Source of the DNA: Rhipicephalus microplus
Taxonomy: Eukaryota > Arthropoda > Arachnida > Ixodida > Ixodidae
Length of the DNA: 64,000 bases
Assembly: GCF_043290135.1 (NCBI RefSeq)
Contig: NC_134705.1
Coordinates: 39,670,771 to 39,734,770, forward strand
Direction of reading: 5' to 3'
Of the stretch, positions 1 to 10,312 are shown in pieces. Within the stretch, counting starts at the first letter, position 1. The number at the start of each line of letters is the position of its first letter. Below the pieces are notes generated by a model. That model saw only the letters and a list, made by a program, of their open reading frames with translations. It made no database searches and was not told the origin of the DNA. The translations under genes and the position numbers were made by a program.

Positions 1-2897
1 AGGCAACGTTGCATCGTTATGGTTACTATTTCTTAGTTTTGGCAAAGTGTCGTTCACGTACTGATCCACATTATTATATAATCCGAAATTTACCATGGGA
101 ATGGCAACGGGTTCACTTTATTGTCTGTATAATTACGTCTTCCGTAGGTGCACTCTACGTGGCTGCAAAACGAAGACGAAGCTACGTGAACGCCCGTCAA
201 TGATACTTTCACCCTAGTTATTATGTATTATTGGGATAGTGTTCAAGACATACGAAGTTTGGATCTAGCTACAAGGTCGTGGTGAAAGGGCAAAGTTTTA
301 GTTGCAGACTTGAATTTTCACCACATGAGTGGCCGTTTTAGAACTGATCTGAGTGGAAAACGCTTGTGGGAGTGGACAAAGGCTAAAGACCTCACGTGCC
401 TCAACGTCAGAACCGCCACATTTATTCGTAATCACTCCAGGTCAGCCTTAGATTTAAAATCTGTCAGTTCGACTATTACTACTTTTTCTTGGAAAGCGCT
501 GGATTGTGGCACCAACAGTGACCACCTACCGAAAAGTTTTAAAATTTCTTGCCATAATATCCCATCATGGTCAAATGTGCGAGTGTAAATTACACCAAAC
601 TTAAGAATGATCTGAAGTCAGTATCAACTTTTCACTCGAAAAAAAGCGATGATATAAAAGCACTGAAGATAAACGCAGTCATCAAAAGAGCCTACGAACG
701 AGCGGAATTTACTTCTGAATTCACAAAAAGGGCATATAGCCGTTGGTGGAATCATAAATCTACAGCAAAGCACCGACGACGTCAGGCAGCTTGGAAGCAG
801 CTCATACATAATCGATCCCCCCAAAACTGGGCACATTATAAATTCATTGCACCAGGCTTCAAGAGAACGGTAGCTCACGCTAAACAAGAATATGGGAGAA
901 GACATTATGAATACCTGTCGAGGCCTGAACATATGAAAGCACTGTTCCGATATCTGAGAGCTCGGAAAATCTTGCCATCAACAGGTAATGCTGCTTGTTA
1001 TAATCTGTCGGCACAAGAAATGACCATAGCTTTCGAGGCAATCGGTAAAGGTCTAGAAAGCAGATTTACCTCAGTCGTGCCAAACAACTGGCACAAGCCT
1101 ACGACAAAGTCTGACTTTGACGAAGTGACACAGACTGAAGTATGCAACCTGATTAAACATTTACCTTTTGCGCTTCCTGGCCCAGATGGAATCACAGTAC
1201 CCATGAATGAAATTCTGTTCAATTTATCGCCTAGTGACGTCGCTATGCGATAAACTACTCCTGAAAGAACTCATGGGTACCGAACAATTGGAGGATAGCA
1301 AAGTCCGTTCCTATACTAAAAACTTCAGGTGTAGGATTAACAGCTGATAATATTAGACCCATCTCTCTAAAATCTAACATGGTTAAACTAGTAGAAAGGA
1401 TCCTACATACACGAGAATGTATCTGGCTGGTGGAAGACACTTTGGTAGTAAAACCGAACCAAATCAGCTTTCGTAGTGATTTCACTGTTTTGGTGTGCCC
1501 ATGTTGATTTAGAGAGCCGAAACAGCTCGCTTGAAAAGGAAGACAATACGCTGCTTCAGTGACGCTTGACATACCCAAGACGTATGACAGTTTGGAGCAC
1601 TTTATTTTTTAAATACGCTAAAGAGATTCAATTTCCACAAAGTTGTATTGAGTGGGTGGCAGAATTTTCAAAATCAAAAGAGTTCCACAGCGTCAAGCAT
1701 GAATGTTCCCCATCTAAATTTAAACAAACGCGTGGTCTTATCTGCAGTTTTATCTAATGCTTTAATGAGCACAATTTCCGACAGACCAAGAAGTTACTGC
1801 CTACATTTATGCTGATGACATGGCATTCTTTGCGGCTGACTGTGATATTTACTCACTACAACTTGAACTACAAAAATATATTAACATGCTAGAATTTGGT
1901 TGCAGTCGATTTCATTATCGTTAAATGCCAACAAATGTGCGCTCTTAGTGTTTCCGCTTGCAGACCAATTTCAATTACAATTCTATGTAAACAGGTACCC
2001 ATCCAGCAAGTAGAGTCTATAAAATATTTGGGAATCATTTATAATGAAAACCCTAACTGGAGTCCACACAGAGTATATAACTACCAAGGCACAACGGGCC
2101 TCAGGCTTACTGCACAAGCTATGTAACCGGGACTATGGGTTACGAAGGCACAGCTTGATAAGGTTTTACAAGATATAGATGCGCTCCATCATGAAATTTA
2201 GACGCATACTATTTTCGGGTGGCCCTGCATATAAAACAAAACCGGTAGTTGTCTTGCAGCGAGAAGCACTGCAAATGTGTCTGGGACTCCCCAGGTTTGT
2301 GGCTATCAACGTACTGTACCAGGAAGCGCGCCTGCCTACACTACTTTGTCGATTTCGCATTCTTACAGTACAAACATTTTTAAAGTTTTATAGCTTACCG
2401 GCAAGAAGATCCCAATATGCTTTTATCGCAAACACAGATGCTTTTTTTCTTGCTTATTGGCCTCGGTTTCATACACCCCAGATAATGTTTGTACAAATGA
2501 ATCTACAAAGTATAAATGTGAACATTAGAAATGTAATTAGACTAATGGCTCAAATTGTCAAGTTTTAATTGAATATGAAGATAGTTTCTTCCAAAATACC
2601 AAGTTACAATCTCTCAAATTTTTAAATAACATATCATTACATTACTTAAAGCATGCAGAAACTAAAAATATAATAGCCACAGATGCCCTGAAATCTCGAA
2701 ATTTCTCAAGTTGATTTTTCTATTTTTTTATTTTTTTTATTTTTTTGTTTGCTCTCTTTTTTTCCTACATTAGTCATATTATATTACAAAATCATTGCAC
2801 ATAGTTATATAGCACACAGAAAAATGCGCTACGTTTTCTTGACCAATCCCCCTGAGTGGGTGTGAGCCACGACTCCAGAAAAACAAACAAACAAACA
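1..2897 (+). mobile_element. Decayed I/R1-like LINE (5' end outside window)
   Basis: This is a non-LTR retrotransposon remnant in several frames. Seen in order: the C-terminal part of an endonuclease (EEP) domain around 250-560, ending in a GTNSDHLP-like motif; an RT N-terminal region ending in ALPGPDGIT near 1180; a PISLKS block near 1360; the catalytic YADD at about 1811; a KYLGIIYN block near 2020; and a thumb/connection region to 2568. An IATDA motif near 2680 looks like the start of an RNase H domain, which is then cut off by T-rich DNA. The 3' end is probably the (AAAC)n tail at 2878-2897. Frameshifts and stops are frequent, so it cannot be active. The clade is inferred from the apparent EEP-RT-RNase H order. 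Confidence 0.8.
250..2700 (+). pseudogene. LINE ORF2 (EEP + RT) pseudogene
   Basis: Broken polyprotein. Open pieces are 310-588 (endonuclease C-terminus), 567-1253 (linker and RT fingers), about 1780-1890 (YADD palm motif), 1950-2126 and 2179-2568 (thumb and beyond). The pieces change frame at least four times, and the region around 1253-1780 has lost sequence relative to a normal RT. The intact enzyme would nick target DNA and prime reverse transcription from the nick; this copy can only be a fossil. The two 5' pieces overlap slightly in different frames, consistent with a single-base indel near 570. Confidence 0.75.
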
Positions 2898-3714
2898 ATG
2901 ATCCTCTGAACCTCCCTGCGTGAAAAAGATCTTTTCTGTTCTGTACTGAAAGGTTTTTACATTGGAGTGAGAGATCTGTTGTAAACGAACCACTCTTTTT
3001 ACGATCTTTCTACGCATGAGCATACGTGCCTGCCATTGGTATAAAAATATGTTTATTATTAAGTGCTCTATACAGTATTTTATTTACATAAATTAATTAA
3101 GCATATTCGGAGTTCTAAACGCATGTTTATTTTCACAATTTGAAAAAATTGTTTTCAATATTTGCTAGCGCCAGATCTCGATAAGAATACCTAGCAGTGA
3201 ATGATACCCCTGTTCGTTTGGATTTGTACTGGTTTCGTGTCACTATCAAGTTCCCGCAGAGTTCCTGCAATAAGCTTTATATTTGGAAGGTTGAAGCAAG
3301 TCTCTATTGATAACAAGTTAATGTTACATTGTTTTATTCTCGGTGAACGAGCGCCGTGAATGCCAAGAACAAAATTTACCCGAAGAAGATACGAACCTTC
3401 AACGTTCCATCAATCTCATTGTGGTTGGTGAGTCTGGTGTCTAGCCTGTCATTAAAAAGCTTGGAATCTAGGAACCCAGTGTTCATAAAACACATACACA
3501 AAAGGACAAATAGGACAACCACACACACTGGGGCATGTGGTCGTCTTGGGTTTTTCGGAGACTGCGTTTCTCGATTCCAAGTCATGGTGGTCGAAGTGTA
3601 GCTCGATCAGCCTCGCGTGCCCCAGGTAGACATTTCAAAAAATATAACTTGAGCGCAAACACACGACACATTCACGCACACACCTATGCATCAAACACGC
3701 ACAGCGCTGTGCGT
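2898..3714. other. AT-rich spacer, no gene seen
   Basis: No open frame with recognisable domains. A short frame near 3395-3435 reads like a P-loop (VVGESG) but stops at once and was not accepted as a gene. Confidence 0.5.
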
Positions 3715-3718
3715 GCGC

Positions 3719-3797
<79 letters not shown>

Positions 3798-3830
3798 CGT
3801 GCGCGCGCACGCGTGCGATCATTTGTTTGC
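3715..3830. repeat. (GC)n(GT)n(GC)n microsatellite
   Basis: A compound dinucleotide run: GC alternation, about 30 GT units from roughly 3733 to 3788, then GC/GT alternation. The open frames across it (poly-Val-Cys, poly-His-Thr) are artefacts of the repeat. Alternating purine-pyrimidine of this kind can form Z-DNA. Confidence 0.95.
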
Positions 3831-4860
3831 ACATCGGTGTGAAACAGTACTTTTGTGGATGACCGTGTAAACATCTGCTGACATGATATGAAATTATCAG
3901 TGCAGCGAAGATTCGTAACAACCGTTTGATGTTTAGTGCAAAAATATCAAGATATTTCGCACTGTTTTGGCACGTTGGACATCGGTCTATTTCTTCAACG
4001 AAACGCCGCGAATGCCGCGTTTCGAAGGGCCGTCTTACAAAAAATTTCGAAGAATGATTTAATGGTAACAAAAGTAAGTTGTTACAACTGTCAGCGATTG
4101 GTCGTGAAGTTTCACCGTATAAAACTTCCAAGCGGCTTGAAGTACGCTTCGCTTGACCGCGGCATGGTGGCCGGCCACCGGTGTGAAAGTTGCGCCGGCG
4201 ACGCGCTCGCTCCACCTCCGCTGGTGGTGGCTTCTCGGAGTGTCACCGTTATTTCACCGGCTACAATATCTAAGTGGTAAGAAGGCCTCGCTATGCCGTC
4301 GGAATCAAGCCGCCGTCGTAGCGAGCTCGCACTGTGCGCCAGCCGCTGTGGCGAGCTCTACGAGCTAGCACCGACCACCGGCAAGACTAAGAATGTGCTT
4401 TACAAAAAATAGAGGCTGCTTGAGTGAATAACAGCCTCCTGCACCTTGCGATCACAGCTGCCAAATGACTAACTCGAAGGCGAGTGCCGAACGAGGCGGA
4501 GACACACAGAAACGGCGTACGGCATGCATCCCCATGCAATGCCTGCGAGCGACAGGAACCGCGACTGCGAACCGTCTCGTTGAAATCCATCGCTCCTTCG
4601 CTTAAACTGCGTGGATAGCTGGCACCTATTTCAGTGCATGGGAAAAATCAAGAGATGAAAACTGCACGTCAGAAAGAATTTTGTGATCATCAGATGTCAT
4701 TCATCGAATCACGTTTCCGTACCCGTGAGTGAGGCCTAGTCATCGAACACGGTGATAACGGTGTATCTACAGCCGTCAGCATCTTTACACGCACACTCTA
4801 AAGAAAGGGAGCGAGAATGGAGAAACGGGCTTTGTTCTTCCTTCGGCGCAGCGAATTCCT
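3831..4860. other. Spacer, no gene seen
   Basis: Mixed-composition DNA with short overlapping frames on both strands and no domain signature. Nothing further could be supported. Confidence 0.4.
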
Positions 4861-4943
4861 CCCTTTCGGATGGACGGACGGACGGACGGACGGATGGATT
4901 GACGGATGGACGGATGGACGGATGGATGGTTGGATGGATATGG
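4861..4943. repeat. GGAC/GGAT tetranucleotide array (LINE 3' tail)
   Basis: About 20 tetranucleotide units abutting the 3' end of the minus-strand LINE. Position and orientation suggest it grew from the element's own terminal repeat. Confidence 0.85.
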
Positions 4944-5910
4944 ATACCCTTTAGATCGGGCGGTGGCTAGCGCCACCAAGCCGTAATACTTAAAGAAACA
5001 AAAACTATATTTTTTTCCTTTAAATAGTGAGGTTGAGAATTCGTACTTTGCAGTGAATGGCTTAATTTTCACTCCTGCCTTCACTTTAGCCACCAATCAT
5101 TTGACCTCCTTCTAGTTAATTCTACCCGCTTAAAGTATATTTTGCCCTCCCTGTCCCTAAACCCCAGTGCTCTGAAAAACTCTGCGCCAACATCCTGAAC
5201 TATAGGGTGAAGCCCTTTACAGAACATTATGAAGTGTTTGGCAGTTTTTTTTCCTCTCCACGCGCACTGCATACCATGTCTACCAATTCGTATTTGGCCC
5301 GTATGTCTTGGTTCACAATACTCCCGTCCTGGCCTCAAACAGTAGAGAACTACCCCGAGTATTATGATAGATCCTTTCCTCGGCAATTTCCTGCTTAAAT
5401 GTTCGATATATCTCTAGTGCGGACTTCTTAATGAAGCCGATTCTCCACATATCGCTTTCAGTTTCCTTCACCTTCTTCTAACGGATAATTCTTTTTGGTT
5501 TGGCCCCTGCTGTTTTTTAAGCATTTACCAGTCAATATTCTGGTTGGCTTTCTCCATTTTGTATCGACATTCTTCATGTACAAGTAGCTGAATACCTTCC
5601 TAGCCCAACACTCCTCCTCAATTTCGCTCAATCACTTCTCAAACTTAATCTCGCTCCTAGCTTCCCTACCCTTAAATGATGACCAGCCCATATTACCTTG
5701 TACTCCCTGATTTGGTGTATTCCCGTGAGCTCCTAGGGCAAGCCTGTCTGTTCCACGTTGCTTAATTTCTAATCTTGCTTGAACTTCTGATCTCATGCAC
5801 AAGACCGCATAATATGTGGACTCGGGCGCATTACCCGTCGCATTCTCTCGCGGGAAGGACCAAAGGAGCAACGTTTTTCCTTCAGCGTTCAAGTTTCTCC
5901 TCAATCACGG
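4861..5910 (-). mobile_element. CR1/L2-like LINE, 5'-truncated 3' end
   Basis: Read on the minus strand, 5904-5632 encodes a decayed RT thumb/C-terminal region (EIKQRGTDRLALGAHG motif). Then 5386-5081 encodes a C-terminal zinc-like segment ending in KHFIMFCKGLHP and a tail rich in RRR..DWW. The 3' UTR runs to about 4944 and ends in (ATCC/GTCC)n at 4861-4943, a short tandem tail of the kind used by CR1/L2-group LINEs instead of poly(A). Frameshifts separate the two blocks. The 5' break is near a poly(G) run at 5917-5930. Confidence 0.7.
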
Positions 5911-5916
5911 AAGTGG

Positions 5917-5930
5917 GGGGGGGGGGGGGG
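5917..5930. repeat. Poly(G) tract
   Basis: A run of about 14-18 G at the boundary of the truncated LINE. It could form a G-quadruplex and is also a likely sequencing weak point. Confidence 0.9.
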
Positions 5931-7614
5931 TCTTGCGCGCGCGCATGCGCACGCCGAGCCTAGCCAGCAGCGGCCAGTCGCGAGCGATTGCTTTTACCTA
6001 AGAGTGATGTAAGCAATGCAGAAGTGACGTTTTTTTTTTGTTTTATTGGTGTAGAGTGAAAGCCTCTCTCTTTTATCGCCAGGCGCTCGCATGATGCTCC
6101 GCACACTTCCATGTGTGTCTCGTGTTGTTTAATACTACCAATTTCTTACGTATACAAGAAGCTCTGCTTCTCAAGCAGTCTTGCTTTATTCATTACCTTA
6201 GAGTGTACAGAAATAATGATTTTTTTCGATGTCAACATACTTGGTAAGCTCACGCATTTTTAGTTTCGCACGGCACCAAGAGCACTCATGAATTTGACGA
6301 GGCGCATAAAAAAGCATCACACTTAATTTTTCAACATTCTAGGAAACCTGATATCACTCTACAGTTAATGCGTGAAAGCACGATCATGTTCTATTGATAA
6401 AGTTATACATGCCACCACCACCATATGGATGTTTTTTTGCAGTTTACCCCCATTTGAATACAGCCGCCATGGCCGGAAGTCGAACCTGCGTCCTCCAGCA
6501 TAGTCACACCACACCCAATAAGGCTATGCTACCACTGCAGCTGAAAGCGCAACGGGAAACAGGCTGCAAAGTTTCACCAAGCGTTTATTCGCCAGACAAG
6601 GTTACAACCATCAAAAATGTTTTAAACATCACCATAACTACACTTTTGTGAAAAGTAAACCAATGACTTCTGTCAGTTAAACCGAATTCTCAATCGGATG
6701 CGTTTTGAATTGTGCATGCCAGCACTGAGGGGTAAGGAGGAATTATTCACGCGTGCAGCAGGCCTTTCTCGTCCATGATTCTTCTTTGTCATGAGAAACT
6801 CAACACAAAATGCACTTCTGGTAACAGCTGTGCACAGCAAGTAAGTACTAACGCTCACTCACCTTTGTGAAAAGAGTGTTCCAAATCCAGAGTAATAACC
6901 ACCACACCTACAGAGCTAACAGCAAAATTGTGACACGCACTATGACTGCAAGTTGACAAGCGAGGCAAATCACGAGAGGCATCTGAAGCAGAAATGTACG
7001 TAGGCACAAGATGCTATAACATTATAGTCCATTCGCGCACTGCAGCGATAGTTCCTTCACTCAAGTAATGGAGCTGCCGCGACGCCAACAGCCACTGCCA
7101 TAGCTCACGAAAAAATACAATCGGACGCGTGGTCATCGCCTAATTCTCTCGCAAGACCCGCGTTGTAACGTACGTCTACACTAGTAGGACGGTAGTTACG
7201 GCATCAAAACACTGTTATTGAAGGGCTAGCGGTGTACTGTTTCCATGCCTAACGGCCACGCTTGTGGTAAGCACGTAAAAAGAATTAAGCGAACGTTAAC
7301 ACGAAACAACTAAACGAGGTCGACGTGACCACAGAACACCTTCCACGACGGAGACTAAGTCTGTGCATGACTTGGGGGTAATCGCTTTCGTGATAACCAA
7401 ATAAGCTCTAGTAATTATTCCGTTCTTTATTGTGCAACAGTTAATAAACTTCCGTTTTTCTAAGTATTAGATACAACATATTTACGTGTGCGCAAGTTGT
7501 GGTATCACTACAAAACGTAAAAAAAGTGTGAGAATACTTACTTGTAACTTGTGCCAATATGGTCAGTCTAAATTCATCGCTATAAAAGCTTGTGCGTTTC
7601 TGTAGTAGGGTGTG
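5931..7614. other. Intergenic spacer with a SINE-like relic
   Basis: No protein domain on either strand. Apart from the tRNA-like relic at 6455-6540, the sequence looks unconstrained. Confidence 0.4.
6455..6540 (-). mobile_element. tRNA-derived SINE head, diverged
   Basis: On the minus strand a box A-like segment (GTAGCATAGCC) is followed about 45 bases later by a box B-like GGTTCGACTTCC, then GGCCATGGCGGCTG as in tick SINE bodies. The copy is short and diverged. A tRNA pseudogene is the alternative. Confidence 0.4.
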
Positions 7615-7629
7615 AGTAAACACGTTGAA
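7615..7629. repeat. Target-site duplication, left copy (LINE A)
   Basis: AGTAAACACGTTGAA, repeated exactly at 13071-13085. This fixes the ends of LINE A. Confidence 0.92.
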
Positions 7630-7666
7630 AGTTCTGCTTTCGGCCACGGTAGCGAACGAGCGCAAG

Positions 7667-8709
7667 ATGCAGGGCTCCGTCGGAGCGGCTTCAGCGGCCC
7701 TTGAGGGCCGCGGTAACAGGTTAACTGCAGAGTTCCAAGTGATTCTGCTCATCTGCCAACTGGACGCGTTGCCTTAAACACTGTGTTTTTGCATGGAGAT
7801 GTTCGAGCGAGACCCCTAAAGGGTTGAAGACTTCAGAAACGCGTTGGGCTCCACTGGAGTGCTAACGGATGTCATAGCATTCGGAGCGTACCAGATTAAT
7901 CACGTCTGGGCGGTTACACTGAACGGAGAGGACGCAACGAAGAAACTGCTGGCCTTCAAGGACCTTCAGGTGAAGGAACGCTGGTGTCTCATTGTTGATC
8001 CACAGGACCGGCAGATAAAACTGCGGCTTCATTGGCTGCTTTACGGAGTCGCCGATGAGAATGTGCAGCCGGCGTTTTTGCGGCCTTCGGTAATGTTGTC
8101 GAAGTGAATCTAGAGCTCTGGAGAGTCGACAGCGTCAGCGACAAAGCGTCGACGACGAAAAAGAACTGTAGTACACACGTTAAAGAGTGCAATTACGGTG
8201 GAGGACCTTCCGCACCAAGTGCACGTTGCAGGGGAATCGGCCTTAGTTGTGACGCCGGGCTATGACGGCGAGACTGTATGGTGCCACGGTGTTCAATTTG
8301 TAGGCGATTTGGACATCAAGACGCTCCGTGCGTTCGGTCATACGCAGCAGTTACGAGCGCTGCAACGTGAGATGAGATCGAAGAGCAGACAATGAACGCC
8401 GCTGAGGCGGAAGACGCAGCTAAGAGGGCAGGAGACGCGGCTAGTTCTCTGGTTGAACGCGGGCCGGTTTCGCCTGAAGATTACGATACAGCGTTGAAAC
8501 CCGAAGAGAAAGAAGCGGCTGAGGCGTACACCAGCCAAGATAATTCCACTGAAGACGCACAAAGCCAACTGGTGGACATGTCGACGCAAGCGGCGACTAG
8601 ACGCAACATGCTAGCGCACGGAATCACACAGCGCACGGATCAACACGAGCTCGGCGGTAAAGCGTTCGCTGGAGCAATCTGCGGGCACTGCTCACGAGAG
8701 CGAAGTTGA
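7667..8709 (+). pseudogene. LINE A ORF1 (gag-like) pseudogene
   Basis: Starts at the ATG 37 nt into the element. The first 36 codons stop at 7777. The frame then continues as 7844-8107, 8198-8395 and 8392-8709 in changing frames. The early part is a conserved globular stretch (motif VWAVTLNGEDA, then RWCLIVDPQDRQIKL). The DNA near 8250-8330 looks like a broken CCHC zinc-knuckle region, and the C-terminus is acidic and Ala-rich. The likely role was RNA binding and chaperoning of the LINE transcript. At least three frame breaks. Confidence 0.65.
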
Positions 8710-9672
8710 GGGACCACTAGCAAAGGCGACACCAGCGTGGCGCTAGGGCCTCAGAGCGAGGTTCAATCATCCTAGGTACCGACCGATCGGCACTCCAAGG
8801 GACCAGCAGCTAACTGATGCCGGACCACTGGATGGCCCTGGAGACGTCTAGCAGGGAGCTAGACGTACACGGTAAAACACCATGCTCCGTGCCTACCCCC
8901 TCTTTTTCTAGCGAGTAACGATGGCTAGTCACTGGGCACTGAGCTTTGCAACCTTAAATGTCCGAGGTTTGGCCTCCAGTAAAAAGCAGGCTCAAGTGTA
9001 TCGCTTGTTAATTGACCAAGATATTGACATGTTAGCAGTGCAGGCGACAAAAGTGGAAGGTGAGGAGGAGACCCGGAGCACGATGCTGCAGTTTACGTCT
9101 AAATATTATGCTATAGTTAGTCACGCAAATGAAACTTCGGCCGGTTGTGTGCTTTTTGTTAAAAAGATTCTGGGATTGATTGTTGAAAGTCACTTTTCTT
9201 GTGACTCTGGTAGAACAGTGACTTGTGATTTTTGTACTATCGAAATTGAATGGCGCGTTATTTGTGTCTATGCACCGAATGTGGAGGCAGACCGAGAAAC
9301 TTTCTTTTAGTTAATTAAGCAACATTTACGGATACCAAAACAGCTTGTTTTATTGGGGTATTTCAATTGCGTATTGAGCGCGAAGGATAGAATTAATAAC
9401 TGCCATGTGCGAAACAGAAGTGTTGAAGTGCTCTATGACTTGCTCAACGAATCTTACCTGGATGATGTTGCGGAGTGCCTCGAAGCTGGTCGCGAAGTTC
9501 AGTTTGCGCATTTTCAGGGAACCAGTCACGCACGTCTTGATAGGATATACATGGCAAAGGAGACGCTAGCTAAAAGCAATAGTTACACACTCTTACCTGT
9601 CTTTTTCTCTGACCATTGTCTTGTACATTGTAACGTGGGACTTAAACAAAAAGTAAACACATTTAGTTGAGA

Positions 9673-9678
9673 TTAATG
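9673..9678. repeat. Target-site duplication of insertion H, left copy
   Basis: TTAATG, repeated at 10313-10318. Removing H plus one copy rejoins the LINE A reading frame as a conserved W-x-L-W-K-F-N segment, with TGG codons decayed to TGA. Confidence 0.75.
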
Positions 9679-10312
9679 GAGTTTCCACTCCCATACACTT
9701 GAGTATTATGGGTGCCAGGACACGAGGGTCTGCAGGGAAATGAAGCGGCCCATGCCGCTGCCCGCGAGCACGTCAGCCGGGCTGCCTCCTGGCCACAGGA
9801 CATTCGACACGTCGTTGAAGAAACGTAAGTTGTTCAAAACACTTACTCGTCGTTACTCCAGCATTTCAGGCTGGAGCGACGAGTATACCTTCCACCACAC
9901 CCAAACTGACAAAAGAGGAAAGCGTAATACTGAGACGCCTGCAAAGCAGCACATACACACATGGGGCCCTAATGCACTATCTCTACCCAACGAGACATAG
10001 CTCTATGTGCCCGCTTTGCAACGTACCGGACACCCTGGCGCACTTGATTCTTGCATGCCAGTGTATTGCCAGACGTAATCTGCAACAACACACGACTGAT
10101 AACGAAGGAGGACGGACGAACGAAGGCCTAACCGAAACGTGGGAGCCGAAGCTTGCCCTCGAGGACCTGGAAGAGCAACAAGAACTCGTCGCCAGGGCCA
10201 AGAGGGCAGTAGAAGCCAGAGGGTTCCTGGACTAAGGAGCCCTCCCACCTCAGGGTGACACCGGGCATTGCTCGGAGCACTGTTTCAAAATAAACGTTTA
10301 CTTCTCTCTCTC
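9679..10312 (+). mobile_element. Insertion H: 5'-truncated I-like LINE 3' end
   Basis: A 634-bp fragment nested in LINE A. It starts inside an RNase H domain: the frame through 9706-9830 gives WVPGHEGLQGNEAAHAAARE, the last two catalytic motifs of LINE-type RNase H. It continues after a frame change to a C-terminal Cys/His motif (CPLCNVPDTLAHLILAC, 10011-10060) and a stop at 10233-10235. The 3' UTR has AATAAA near 10289 and ends in (CT)n. It is flanked by TTAATG on both sides. It arose by incomplete reverse transcription. Confidence 0.82.

Noticed and set aside
3385..3480. Septin-like P-loop (VVGESG)
   Set aside because: Only about ten matching residues, followed at once by stops, and no downstream GTPase motifs.
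3535..4215. Open frames with poly Val-Cys and His-Thr runs
   Set aside because: They are translations of the GT/GC microsatellite with random flanks.
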